64,000 nt of DNA from UBA1381 sp964399965. GTDB lineage: Bacteria; Bacillota; Clostridia; UBA1381. Location: assembly GCA_964399965.1 (NCBI GenBank), contig CAYNRX010000001.1:62001-126000 (forward strand). Reading direction: 5' to 3'. Each line of letters starts with the position of its first letter. Position 1 is the stretch's first letter. Positions 51,873 through 60,227 of the stretch are shown in pieces. The notes below the pieces were generated by a model. That model had not been told where the DNA came from. It was given only the letters and a program-made list of their open reading frames with translations, and ran no database searches. The position numbers and the translations under genes are program-made.

Positions 51873-53231
51873 TTACAATACCGTCTCCATAGCCGCCCTT
51901 ATGCCATCAGCTTCTATCTTTGCAATATATTTTTCCACCGAAGGCAGCAGGCGGGACAGATCCTCGCCCCAGTAATCATCGCGCTTCAATATCTCCGCCG
52001 GGGAGGCAGTCTTCATAAACGATACTATCTGCGCGTCATCATTTGCCTCGTCGATACGGTAGAACATGATAAGCGCAGCCAGCGAAAATACCAGACACTC
52101 CGGCTCCCGGCCGTTTTCTTTGATATATTCAAGCAAACTCGGCAGCACCCGCACCTTGAACTTGGAGACAGAGTTTAATGCTATGCTCAGGAGATAATGC
52201 TTGATAAACGGATTCTTGAACCGCTCCTCGACAGCATCGGCAAATTCCACAAGCTCCTCCCTCGGCAGGTCGAGAGTAGGGATTATCTCCTCATAAACGC
52301 CCTTTTTAAAGAACCGATACACAAGCTCGTCATTCATCGCCTCTCCGACCGTTTCCAGACCTGCCAGCCTGGCGGCCAGCACCATCATCGTATGCGCGCC
52401 GTTGAGTATACGCACCTTACGCTTTTTATACGGTGTCACATCGTCCGTCCACAGTACGTTCATCCCATACTTATGCAGCGGCAGCTCCTCGCTCAAGCTC
52501 TTATCGCCCTCGATCACCCACAGGTGGAATATCTCGGCAGTATCTATTATATTGTCCAGATAGCCAAAATCCTTCTCCATCTCCGCCGCCGTATCACGCG
52601 GATAACCGGTGACTATTCTGTCAACAAGCGTATTTGTGAAATGGTTCTCTTCATTCACCCATTTCTTGAAATCATCCCCGTAGCCCCAGTCGTCAGCATA
52701 TTTTAAGATGCACTCCTTAAGCGCATCGCCGTTTTTATCGATCAACTCGCAAGGTAGGAGGATAAATCCGCCCAACCCCAGATCAAACCTTTTTTTCATA
52801 AACATACAAAGTCTTCCGGGGAAAGTCGTCCCACAAAAATCCTCCGCGCTTTTGCGGTACTCTATCCCGGCCTCGGTCGTATTAGAAACGATAAACCTAA
52901 GCTCCGGATTTTTTGCACAATCGAAAAAGCTCTCTGTATCCTTATACGGGTCTATGCCCCTCGTTATGCACTCCACTATCCTTGTTTCTTCGGTTTTTTT
53001 ACCGTCCAGAAGCCCGCGCAGATAAAGCGTATATAGCCCGTCCTGCTCGTTTATCAGCGGAATCAGCCCATTCTCCAGCGGCTGAACGACCACCACGCCG
53101 CAATCTCCGCCGCCTTCTTTGTTATAACGGTCTATCATCCAGTCTACAAATCCGCGCAGGAAGTTGCCCTCGCCGAATTGCAGCACTCTCTCTGTAAGTA
53201 CGCTCGGTGCAGTTCTTTTTAATCTTTCCAT
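51873..53231 (-). CDS. uxaB: Tagaturonate reductase (altronate oxidoreductase)
   Basis: NAD-dependent reductase of the mannitol/polyol dehydrogenase family converting D-tagaturonate to D-altronate. The N-terminal LQFGEGNFLRGFVDWMID and the later RIVTGYPRD and the catalytic KVRILNGAHTMMVLAARL block fit UxaB; UxuB (fructuronate reductase) would read differently at these sites. 452 residues. Upstream is a TTGTTT-17-TAATAT promoter candidate. The isomerase UxaC that feeds it is not in the window. Confidence 0.92.
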   Translation of the reverse strand: MERLKRTAPSVLTERVLQFGEGNFLRGFVDWMIDRYNKEGGGDCGVVVVQPLENGLIPLINEQDGLYTLYLRGLLDGKKTEETRIVECITRGIDPYKDTESFFDCAKNPELRFIVSNTTEAGIEYRKSAEDFCGTTFPGRLCMFMKKRFDLGLGGFILLPCELIDKNGDALKECILKYADDWGYGDDFKKWVNEENHFTNTLVDRIVTGYPRDTAAEMEKDFGYLDNIIDTAEIFHLWVIEGDKSLSEELPLHKYGMNVLWTDDVTPYKKRKVRILNGAHTMMVLAARLAGLETVGEAMNDELVYRFFKKGVYEEIIPTLDLPREELVEFADAVEERFKNPFIKHYLLSIALNSVSKFKVRVLPSLLEYIKENGREPECLVFSLAALIMFYRIDEANDDAQIVSFMKTASPAEILKRDDYWGEDLSRLLPSVEKYIAKIEADGIRAAMETVL

Positions 53232-53280
53232 AAAAACATTTCTCCTTTTTTGCTCTGCTCACCAATGTTCGTTTGTAAAT

Positions 53281-53309
53281 ATATTATCACATCACAGCCG
53301 CGAAAACAA
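53281..53309 (-). promoter_or_regulatory. uxaB-uxaA promoter
   Basis: Minus strand TTGTTT (53304-53309), 17 bp, TAATAT (53281-53286), about 50 nt before uxaB. It is a moderate match; transcription may also continue from the esterase gene upstream. Confidence 0.5.
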
Positions 53310-53355
53310 CGTTGATATTGCCCTTGCAAACGATGCTGCCATCAATTCTTGCCTT

Positions 53356-54426
53356 TTAGATATTTCTAATATCCTTGTCGATATCCGCCAGATCGGGAAC
53401 GTTTACAAGGCCGACACTGCGGTAATCGTTGATATTTTGCGCAGTATTCTTTTTACCGGACGGCTTGGGCAGGGGAGTCTTTATCTCCTCACTTTTTATA
53501 TGCGAGGCTATCGGCTCTACACCGGCTTTTAAAAGCTCCTGGGCGACAAATTTTGCTATCACTTTACCGCCTATATCGTTCGTATGTGTATAGTCGCGAG
53601 TCTTGCCGTCACTCCAGAAGTAGTCCCAGGCGTCCTCGGGGCCGGCAGCTTCCATATATTCAGTCGAACGCGTCCACAGATCGACAAAGACTGCTCCGCT
53701 CTCCCCGGCAGCCGTTTCCACGGCGCGGCGGTATTCACCGAGCAGGTTCTTCAGCGTTCCGTCCGGTTCGAAGATTATACGGTTTATCGGCGAACAGAAT
53801 ATCACTTTTGCTCCCAGAGCCTTAGCTGCTTCTGCATAATAGCGCAGATTATCTATGTAGCCTTCAAATGCGGCCAACTCTTTGATCTTCTGGTCGTTGT
53901 GACCAAATTCCACCACCAGAAAATCCCCCGGCTTTATGCGTTCCCGGATAACGAGCCAGTTCGACTGCATGAACTCCGCCGTTGTAGAGCCTGACTGCGC
54001 ATGATTGGAAACTGCTATTCCCTCCTTAAGATACAGCGGGAACATCTGCCCCCAGCCGCAGTAGGTAGAGGATGCGTTATAAGGATATTCTGCCGGCTGA
54101 TCGGTGACTGTGGAATCCCCGGCTATGTATATCGTAGGCGCGCTGCACGGCGATACCGAGCATTCCAGGCTGACGTCGCCCATAGCCTCGACACTAAGCG
54201 CAGTGCGGTGCGTATATTGTGTATCGAACATGTGGATGTCGCATACGTTTACAGTAAATGAATGCTCTCTCTCCTCTCCTTTCGCCAAGTCTCCCTCAAA
54301 AAGCCAGCGGCGGCTTTCACACAATATCACGTAGTGCGTATCGCTGTTTGCCCGTACCGAGACCTTAAGCGTATATGTACCGTTTTTCGGTACGGGATAT
54401 TCTTCATGAAAAGTTTTATTCATCAT
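53356..54426 (-). CDS. Rhamnogalacturonan acetylesterase-like SGNH hydrolase
   Basis: GDSL/SGNH hydrolase of the rhamnogalacturonan-acetylesterase type (CE12-like), removing acetyl groups from pectin backbones. An N-terminal beta domain of about 95 residues precedes the catalytic domain: nucleophile Ser105 in IYIAGDSTVTDQ, oxyanion GSTTAEF, FGHNDQK (block III) and the Asp/His pair in TRDYTHTNDIGG. No signal peptide is evident, so it probably acts on imported, partly acetylated oligosaccharides in the cytoplasm. 356 residues. It stands next to uxaB-uxaA and diverges from the broken AraC gene, forming a small pectin locus. GGAGGA precedes the ATG. Confidence 0.88.
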   Translation of the reverse strand: MMNKTFHEEYPVPKNGTYTLKVSVRANSDTHYVILCESRRWLFEGDLAKGEEREHSFTVNVCDIHMFDTQYTHRTALSVEAMGDVSLECSVSPCSAPTIYIAGDSTVTDQPAEYPYNASSTYCGWGQMFPLYLKEGIAVSNHAQSGSTTAEFMQSNWLVIRERIKPGDFLVVEFGHNDQKIKELAAFEGYIDNLRYYAEAAKALGAKVIFCSPINRIIFEPDGTLKNLLGEYRRAVETAAGESGAVFVDLWTRSTEYMEAAGPEDAWDYFWSDGKTRDYTHTNDIGGKVIAKFVAQELLKAGVEPIASHIKSEEIKTPLPKPSGKKNTAQNINDYRSVGLVNVPDLADIDKDIRNI

Positions 54427-54472
54427 TTAGATTGTCCTCCAAAACACGGGTCTGCGCCCTTTTCTCAGTCAA

Positions 54473-54501
54473 ATTATAGCACAATATATTCACCGATACA
54501 A
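54473..54501 (-). promoter_or_regulatory. Esterase gene promoter
   Basis: Minus strand TTGTAT (54496-54501), 17 bp, TATAAT (54473-54478) with a TG extension, about 45 nt before the esterase ATG. Confidence 0.7.
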
Positions 54502-54523
54502 TAGTTTTTTTGTCCGCCTCTGC

Positions 54524-54529
54524 TATAAT
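54524..54529 (+). promoter_or_regulatory. Possible -10 for the araC-type gene
   Basis: TGCTATAAT on the plus strand is an extended -10. A second candidate, TTGCTA-17-TACAAT (54541-54569), would start transcription after the first possible start codon and favours the TTG start at 54611. Confidence 0.45.
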
Positions 54530-54565
54530 TAATTTAATTCTTGCTATTTGAGAAAATATGTGATA

Positions 54566-54576
54566 CAATTGACTAA
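54566..54576 (+). repeat. Dispersed leader repeat, copy 3 (fragment before the araC-type gene)
   Basis: CAATTGACTAA, continuing ACAA as in the MATE leader. Only the 3' end of the element is present here; the complementary 5' arm of the hairpin is missing. Confidence 0.5.
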
Positions 54577-54610
54577 ACAAGGAAAATCCGCGAAAGAAGG
54601 CGTTTTAAAA

Positions 54611-55483
54611 TTGCAGACAACTTTTTTCCCCTGTGAGGACGTTTATGTAGAATACGTTAAAAACGACAAAAAAGTAGATATGAAGTCGCAGCACTATCAT
54701 GATGCATACGAAATATATTTGCAGATATCAGGAGAACGGTATCTTTTCCTCGACAATATCTGTCATACCTTAAGGCGCGGCGATGTTGTCATCCTAAAGC
54801 CGTTTGATATTCATTATACCGAAAGCCGTGACGTTACATATTATGAACGGTACGTTATGAATTTTCAAAAACAAAAGCTCGGCTGTATACTGACCGCCAG
54901 TGAGCTTGACCTTTTGTTCCGTGACCTCGGCTCCTGCGTTATCCATTTTGACGAGGAGGAAACTGCGATAATCCACAACCTGTTCCGTCAGGTAGAAACC
55001 TTCGGTGCCCGTACCGGCTTCCTATCAGAAAAGCTCCTGTATACCGCCGTTTTTTAGCTGCTGATGGCTGTGCACGATATGGCCAAAAATGCCCGCGAGA
55101 TAACCGGCCGGAACACTCCGCCGGAAATCGTGGCCGCCCTTACCTATATAAATGAAAACTACGCAAGCGATATAACGCTTGAGACTCTCTCCAATGTCGT
55201 ACATATAAGCAAGTACCATTTCTGCCGCCAGTTCCATAACGCGACCGGGGCGACGTTTTTGGAATACCTCTACAATGTCCGCTTGACAAGGGTGCACAGG
55301 CTCTTAACAGATACAGACCTCCCGCTGCATGAGATCGCCGCCAAGACCGGTTTTTCCTCGACTGCGCATCTTACCCGGATATTCAAGCAGGTTTACAAAA
55401 TATCTCCCCGCGAGTTTAGAAAAGAGCATAAATCACGGGAGGATGGCGCCCGGCTCCCGCAGCCGCAGGCCGGTATTTTATAG
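54611..55483 (+). pseudogene. AraC-family regulator interrupted by one in-frame TAG
   Basis: AraC/XylS-type transcription factor of about 290 residues split by a single amber codon at 55055-55057. Before it lies a cupin sensor domain (HYHDAYEIYLQISGERY, LRRGDVVILKPFDIHYTES); after it, in the same frame, the C-terminal two-HTH domain is complete (ITLETLSNVVHISKYHFCRQF and IAAKTGFSSTAHLTRIFKQ ... SPREF). The codon reads TTT-TAG-CTG-CTG-ATG, so one C-to-T change (CAG to TAG) would explain it. I prefer the TTG at 54611 as start, 10 nt after AGAAGG; an ATG at 54548 adds 21 unlike residues. The ATG at 55064 could still give a free DNA-binding domain. By position it would control the esterase and uxaBA genes. 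Confidence 0.8.
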
Positions 55484-55577
55484 AAAACTCCCCCGAATAG
55501 CTTTCTATACCGATTGGATTTATATAAAAAGTCCATAAATCAGCGTTTTTTACCGCCGGATTTCTAACAATATATTC

Positions 55578-55606
55578 TTGACATAGATTTCTATTTGGTA
55601 TATACT
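55578..55606 (+). promoter_or_regulatory. Promoter of the SCP2/H1-like gene
   Basis: TTGACA (55578-55583), 17 bp, TATACT (55601-55606), about 70 nt upstream of the gene. Confidence 0.8.
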
Positions 55607-55679
55607 ATTATATGAAGTAAAACTTACTTAAACCAACCGGCGCCAAAGGCATCCGGATCAAAGAAAGGAACGATACTTA

Positions 55680-56273
55680 ATGACGTATGAACAGGCTTTT
55701 GCAAAAATAAAGAAAAAGCTTGATAAGGCAAACACAAGCTCTTTCGAATCGGATTTTGCCGTTCAGGTAAATCTTACCGATGAAGACTGCAGCGGCATTT
55801 TCTATATCGCCTTTATGGGCGGCAATTTTGCTGTTGAGCCGTACGACTACGTGGACAACAACGCTGTCATCTATGCTGCCACTGATGATTTCATCAACTT
55901 TGTTTCAGGCAAGATAGACGTTGATTCAGACAAGATATCCGTTGATGGAAGCGTTGAGGTCGCAAAGTCGCTTTGCGGTATAGCCAAGACTGTCAGAAAA
56001 ACAGCAGCCAAGAAAACAACTGCTGAAAAAGAAACTGCTGTAACGGAGACCGCCACAAAGGCTGCAACCGCTAAAAAAGCTGCCGAGGTTCCGGCTGAAA
56101 AGCCTGCTGCTAAAACAGCCACAGCCGCTAAGACGGCCACAACTGTTAAGAAAACAACAGCAGAAAAGACAACTCAGACAAAAGCAGCCGCCGCTGCCAA
56201 GACAACGACAGCTGCTGCAAAGACAGCTGCGACAAAAACAACAGCTGCCAAAAAAACGGCAAAAACAAAATAA
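55680..56273 (+). CDS. SCP2-like domain protein with histone H1-like Lys/Ala/Thr tail
   Basis: A 197-residue two-part protein. Residues 1 to about 105 look like an SCP2 sterol-carrier-like domain: a helical start (YEQAFAKIKKKLDKAN), FAVQVNLTDEDCSGIFYIAF, DDFINFVSGKIDVDSDKISVDGSVE. From about 106 to the end the sequence is nearly all Lys, Ala, Thr with some Glu, Val and Pro, in KKTTAEK- and KTAATKT-like units, resembling the C-terminal tails of histone H1 and of bacterial PhaF/HupS-type proteins that bind DNA or polyanions. It has its own promoter and terminator. The function is unknown; a lipid-binding domain joined to a nucleic-acid-binding tail is one reading. Confidence 0.75.
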   Translation: MTYEQAFAKIKKKLDKANTSSFESDFAVQVNLTDEDCSGIFYIAFMGGNFAVEPYDYVDNNAVIYAATDDFINFVSGKIDVDSDKISVDGSVEVAKSLCGIAKTVRKTAAKKTTAEKETAVTETATKAATAKKAAEVPAEKPAAKTATAAKTATTVKKTTAEKTTQTKAAAAAKTTTAAAKTAATKTTAAKKTAKTK

Positions 56274-56287
56274 TGCTGTATATAACG

Positions 56288-56316
56288 GCGGCTCCGCATG
56301 GAAGCCGCTTTTTTTC
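56288..56316 (+). terminator. Terminator of the SCP2/H1-like gene
   Basis: GCGGCT pairs with AGCCGC around a 9-nt loop, followed by TTTTTTTT. Confidence 0.8.
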
Positions 56317-56348
56317 TTTGCCCACTAAAATATAAAACTGCTTTTTAG

Positions 56349-56423
56349 CCGCCAATCAACGAAACTTTTATTTTCTCCACCAGCCGGGGATCGATTGTGA
56401 AAATAAGCTTTGCGATTGACTAA
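56349..56423 (+). repeat. Dispersed leader repeat, copy 4 (before the MATE gene)
   Basis: A 75-nt element matching the lepB leader copy from CCGCCAATCAACG through AACTTTTATTTTCT, CAGCC and ATTGTGAAAA to GCGATTGACTAA, in the same orientation. It ends 14 nt before AAGGAGG of the MATE gene. Substitutions in one arm are partly matched in the other (TTGTGAAA/TTTGCGA), so the hairpin is weaker here. Confidence 0.7.
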
Positions 56424-56451
56424 ACAAAAAGAAAACAAGGAGGATAATTTA

Positions 56452-57819
56452 ATGGACACAGTGCAGCGTGAAAACAAGATGGGAACCATGGGCATAAACC
56501 GACTCCTGCTTACCGTCTCCCTGCCAATGATGATATCAATGCTCGTTCAGGCGCTCTATAACATTGTTGACAGCATATTCGTCTCTCAAATAAGCGAAAA
56601 TGCTCTTACGGCCGTTTCTCTCGCTTTCCCTATACAGAACCTTATGATCGCCGTCGGTTCGGGAACCGGTGTGGGCATGAACGCCTTTTTATCAAAAAGC
56701 CTCGGCGAAAAGAAATTCCATCAAGCAAATTTAGCCGCCAAAAACGGGCTGTTTCTGGCAGCAATGAGCACCATCGTATTTATGCTTATAGGAATATTCT
56801 TTTCCCGTCCTTTTTTTGAAATGCAGACCTCTGATGCGGAGATCGTCGATTTCGGGGTAAAATATATGTCGATCTGCTGCTTCGTTTCTATCGGCTGCTT
56901 CGGGCAAATGGCCTGCGAAAGGCTTTTACAGTCTACGGGAAAAACATTTTATTCAATGATCACCCAGGGCACCGGAGCGATAATAAACATAATTTTCGAC
57001 CCGATAATGATATTCGGCCTTTTCGGCTTCCCGGCGCTTGGCATAAGCGGAGCGGCCATTGCTACGGTGTTGGGTCAGTGCGTCGCATTTGTGATGGCTC
57101 TCATCTTTAATGTAAAGCTCAACAAAGAGATATCGATAAACATGAAGGGATTCCGGCCGAACCTGCGCATAATAAAGCATATATACAGCGTGGGTATACC
57201 GTCAATACTGATGATGGCTATCTCTTCGATAATGACCTTCGGTCTTAACAAGATACTGTTGATATTCTCTTCCACCGCTACCGCCGTTTTTGGCGTTTAT
57301 TACAAACTACAAAGTTTCGTATTTATGCCGATATTCGGCCTCAACAACGGCATGGTCCCTATCCTTGCCTATAATCTTGGAGCACAGCACAAGGATAGGA
57401 TAGAAAAAACAATTAAACTGGCCATTATATACGCTGTCATAATAATGATTGCCGGGTTTGCCCTATTCCAGATATTCCCCGGCTGGCTGATGAGCCTGTT
57501 CGAATCTTCACCAGCCATGACCGCCATGGGAGTAGTTGCTCTTAGGATAATCAGCTTCAACTTTATCTTTGCCGGTTTCAGCGTGATAATATCCGCCGTA
57601 TTCCAGGCCTTTGGCAAGGGCATATACAGCTTGATAGTATCGATCGCCCGTCAATTGGTAGTGATTCTCCCGGCGGCATATCTGCTCTCCCTTCTGGGAA
57701 ATGTCGATTACGTATGGCTAGCCTTCCCCATCTCGGAAGTAGCCACGTTTATCCTGACAATAATACTGATGAAGCATACATACAACCTGGTTCTAAAACC
57801 TATGAAACGGGAAGCGTAA
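56452..57819 (+). CDS. MATE-family efflux transporter
   Basis: Twelve-helix multidrug/toxin extrusion antiporter of the DinF/NorM-like Firmicute group, driven by Na+ or H+. LLLTVSLPMMISMLVQALYN at the N-terminus and the internally repeated IFDPIMIFGLFGFPALGISGAAIAT and GVYYKLQSFVFMPIFGLNNG segments are typical. AAGGAGG lies 9 nt before the ATG at 56452, giving 455 residues; the frame runs on into the leader repeat but that part is not coding. It stands alone, with no adjacent MarR/TetR regulator. The substrate is unknown. Confidence 0.93.
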   Translation: MDTVQRENKMGTMGINRLLLTVSLPMMISMLVQALYNIVDSIFVSQISENALTAVSLAFPIQNLMIAVGSGTGVGMNAFLSKSLGEKKFHQANLAAKNGLFLAAMSTIVFMLIGIFFSRPFFEMQTSDAEIVDFGVKYMSICCFVSIGCFGQMACERLLQSTGKTFYSMITQGTGAIINIIFDPIMIFGLFGFPALGISGAAIATVLGQCVAFVMALIFNVKLNKEISINMKGFRPNLRIIKHIYSVGIPSILMMAISSIMTFGLNKILLIFSSTATAVFGVYYKLQSFVFMPIFGLNNGMVPILAYNLGAQHKDRIEKTIKLAIIYAVIIMIAGFALFQIFPGWLMSLFESSPAMTAMGVVALRIISFNFIFAGFSVIISAVFQAFGKGIYSLIVSIARQLVVILPAAYLLSLLGNVDYVWLAFPISEVATFILTIILMKHTYNLVLKPMKREA

Positions 57820-57837
57820 GCCTTGAACAGAACATAA

Positions 57838-57898
57838 AAATACCGCCTATATCCTGCGACCTACATAAAATGCGCAGGGTATAGGCGGTAATGTTTTA
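57838..57898 (+). terminator. Terminator between the MATE and SLH genes
   Basis: An 18-bp stem (57841-57858 with 57873-57890, one G-U) with a 14-nt loop; A-run before and T-rich after, so it can serve both convergent genes. Confidence 0.8.
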
Positions 57899-57910
57899 TC
57901 GTAGCTTTTT

Positions 57911-58966
57911 TTATATGTTTTCGTTTACGTGATCATACAGCCTGTTTACGGTAATTATCGCTTGCAATACTGTATAATTATCCTTGGGGGCAAAATTACT
58001 GCTATCCACACCGTTCATTATACCCGCATCGCTTACCCAGTCCACAAAAAACTGCGCCCAGGTGGAAATGTCCTCCCCATCGTCATAGTCGCTGCCGGAA
58101 GGGCTTTCTATATACATATACAGCTCGGCCGTTTCACAAAGCAGCTTAGCGGCCTCCTCGCGCGTTATATATGCATCCGGATCAAAAAGCGTTTCCGTTT
58201 TGCCGTTTACTATCCCCAGCTCATAAAGGATATCAATGGATATGTCAGCATCAGCGCAATCTTCAAATACATCCATCACATACGGCTGACCCGTATAGAG
58301 CATATATGATTCCAGATCGGTATAGCCGCTGGTAACGGCAATGAAGTTGCCGATAAGCACGCAAAACTCCTCACGGGTGATATTCTGCGAGTACATTTTA
58401 GTAAATTCATACGGCAGCAGGCAGCGTGAGGCCGCTTCCCTGACAGTATCCTCCGCCCATGCCTCCTGCGGAAGCTCCAAAAAATCTCTTGTCAGCACCG
58501 GCGCAGACGCCTCGGCTGTCTGCTTATTTGTATTATCGTAATATAGCGAGGTCAGCTCCCACAGTGCGCTTTCATCATCGCCTTCCGCCTTGTAGCACAT
58601 GTAATTGCCATCGCCATAGCTGCCGATAATAACTCCGCCGCCGGTATAATAGCTGTAGGCAGTGCCATCGGATGCATAAAGCGTCAGACATATCCCTCTA
58701 AACGGTGACGGAGTGATATAGCGGTGCAGCTCGACATTGGCAAACTCATAGTAAAAGTCGAGATACTGCTCCTCGCTAAGCGCAGCCGCTCTGCCTTCTC
58801 TGGGCGATGATGCTTCAGCATGATCTATCTGTGAAGCGTCAAAGAGCCCCCAGGCGTCTGATAAAGTCATCGTTTCCGGGAGATTCACTACATCATAGCT
58901 GTACACACTTGCCATCGTTACCACCAAGGAAAGCACCGCTATCACAGCGGCAAACAGCCTTCTCAT
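57911..58966 (-). CDS. Secreted SLH-domain protein
   Basis: Cell-surface protein of 351 residues. A signal peptide (MRRLFAAVIAVLSLVVTMASVYS) is followed by a region of about 130 residues without a family I recognise (FRGICLTLYASDGTAYSYY, then GGGVIIGSYGDGNY). The last half has three S-layer-homology-like motifs that anchor proteins to secondary wall polymers: one near ITREEFCVLIGNFI, one at LYELGIVNGKTETLFDPDAY with ITREEAAKLL, one at DAGIMNGVDSSNFAPKDNYT. It follows the stalk-domain protein by 24 nt and the two are probably co-expressed. No catalytic motif is visible. Confidence 0.82.
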   Translation of the reverse strand: MRRLFAAVIAVLSLVVTMASVYSYDVVNLPETMTLSDAWGLFDASQIDHAEASSPREGRAAALSEEQYLDFYYEFANVELHRYITPSPFRGICLTLYASDGTAYSYYTGGGVIIGSYGDGNYMCYKAEGDDESALWELTSLYYDNTNKQTAEASAPVLTRDFLELPQEAWAEDTVREAASRCLLPYEFTKMYSQNITREEFCVLIGNFIAVTSGYTDLESYMLYTGQPYVMDVFEDCADADISIDILYELGIVNGKTETLFDPDAYITREEAAKLLCETAELYMYIESPSGSDYDDGEDISTWAQFFVDWVSDAGIMNGVDSSNFAPKDNYTVLQAIITVNRLYDHVNENI

Positions 58967-58990
58967 AACTTTCTCCTCTCCAAAATAACA

Positions 58991-60184
58991 TCAAACTCTG
59001 TACGGCCAAATAACAGCCGTATCACCCTGCGGCAGTTTGATAAAGAACTCGATATTCGCCGGGTCATATTCATCAACATACACGTCTATCAACTCAAATT
59101 TTTCAAATGAAGCTGAGGTAACAACGGAATCTCCGCTCTCGCGTTCATGGTAAGTACCCGGTTCAAAATCATCTGTGTACTTTATCGCATATGCCAGGTT
59201 ATCCTCGCGTTCCTTATAGAACGTTATCCCCTTTGCCGCGTCGGTATTTAAGCGATAAAGCGCCATATTGCCGTTTTCCAGGTCATAACTGGAACCGCTG
59301 ATTATCGCATTGGTAAAGCATATGGAATTTGTATCGGATATCACCGTACCCTTTTTATTGAAAAACAGGTTTTCCACAAAATCTATCGAGGTATCCAAGG
59401 AACCCGTCACCGGTATCTGTACCAGCGCAGAGCCGTCCCACTGGAAAAACCATGCCCCGTTATAATCGAGACAGTCGGTGAGGACTATCTGCTTAGAGGA
59501 ATCATTATCCGCGATATCCACCACCGCAAATGCATAAAACTGCACTCCCTCCGGCAGCGCGCCCGAATAATCGGTGCCGTTTATCAAAAGCGTCGCCCCT
59601 TTCTCCTCCGTAGCCGGAGTAAAAGACACCTGCTCGTTTATACCGTCGCCATTAGCGTCCACAGACAGATTGGAAAATTCACGGTTAAGATAGATATCCG
59701 CAATATCATTAAGCGTCATAAAACCGGTCTTAAGGGAAGCAGCGGCTCTATACTGCTTGCCGTTTGTCGACACCAAAACACTCTGCTGTACTCCATTCCA
59801 GGTCACACCGAAATCCATAGCCTCGGATATCGCCCTTACCGGGATCATCGTACGGTCGTTTATTATCTGCGCCGGAACGTCAAGCGCCACCGGCGTTCCG
59901 TTTTTATAAAGGAAGCTGTCGTTATACTTTATGGTCACCACATCGGAACCACGTTTAAAGGTCGCGGTCTGTGTGGGCTGATCCCAACTGACCTCTGCTC
60001 CTGCCTTTTCAAATACCGCTCTTGCCGGAACAAGCGTCCTGTTGTCTACCATCACCGGAGCCTGATCGGTAAACTGCACCTTGGAATTATCCACATATAC
60101 CGATATCTCGTCAGCCGCATAGCCGCAGACTCCTGCTGTCAGCATCAAGGCAGCTGCCGCCGATGCCACAAAAAGTTTTTTCAT
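58991..60184 (-). CDS. Secreted stalk-domain (copper amine oxidase N-terminal-like) protein
   Basis: Exported protein of 397 residues with a signal peptide (about 1-23). Residues 25-150 form the copper-amine-oxidase N-terminal-like stalk domain common in Firmicute surface proteins, seen as two repeats (VDNRTLVPARAVFEKAGAEV and INDRTMIPVRAISEAMDFGV). The rest has calcium-loop-like segments (VDANGDGINEQVSF, VVDIADNDSSKQIVL) suggestive of an FG-GAP/propeller-like domain. There is no oxidase domain, so it is not an amine oxidase. It lies between pyrE and the SLH gene. The function is unknown; a wall or matrix role is likely. Confidence 0.82.
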   Translation of the reverse strand: MKKLFVASAAAALMLTAGVCGYAADEISVYVDNSKVQFTDQAPVMVDNRTLVPARAVFEKAGAEVSWDQPTQTATFKRGSDVVTIKYNDSFLYKNGTPVALDVPAQIINDRTMIPVRAISEAMDFGVTWNGVQQSVLVSTNGKQYRAAASLKTGFMTLNDIADIYLNREFSNLSVDANGDGINEQVSFTPATEEKGATLLINGTDYSGALPEGVQFYAFAVVDIADNDSSKQIVLTDCLDYNGAWFFQWDGSALVQIPVTGSLDTSIDFVENLFFNKKGTVISDTNSICFTNAIISGSSYDLENGNMALYRLNTDAAKGITFYKEREDNLAYAIKYTDDFEPGTYHERESGDSVVTSASFEKFELIDVYVDEYDPANIEFFIKLPQGDTAVIWPYRV

Positions 60185-60227
60185 TAAAACATCATTCCTT
60201 TCCTTTACGGCATCAAATGCCGCAAGC

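Noticed and set aside
55055..55057. TAG in the AraC gene as a recoded sense codon or pyrrolysine-type readthrough
   Set aside because: fmt ends with TAG at its normal family length, so TAG is read as stop here, and no suppressor machinery is visible.
58991..60184. Annotation as a copper amine oxidase
   Set aside because: Only the N-terminal stalk-like repeats are present; the catalytic domain with its topaquinone tyrosine and copper histidines is absent.
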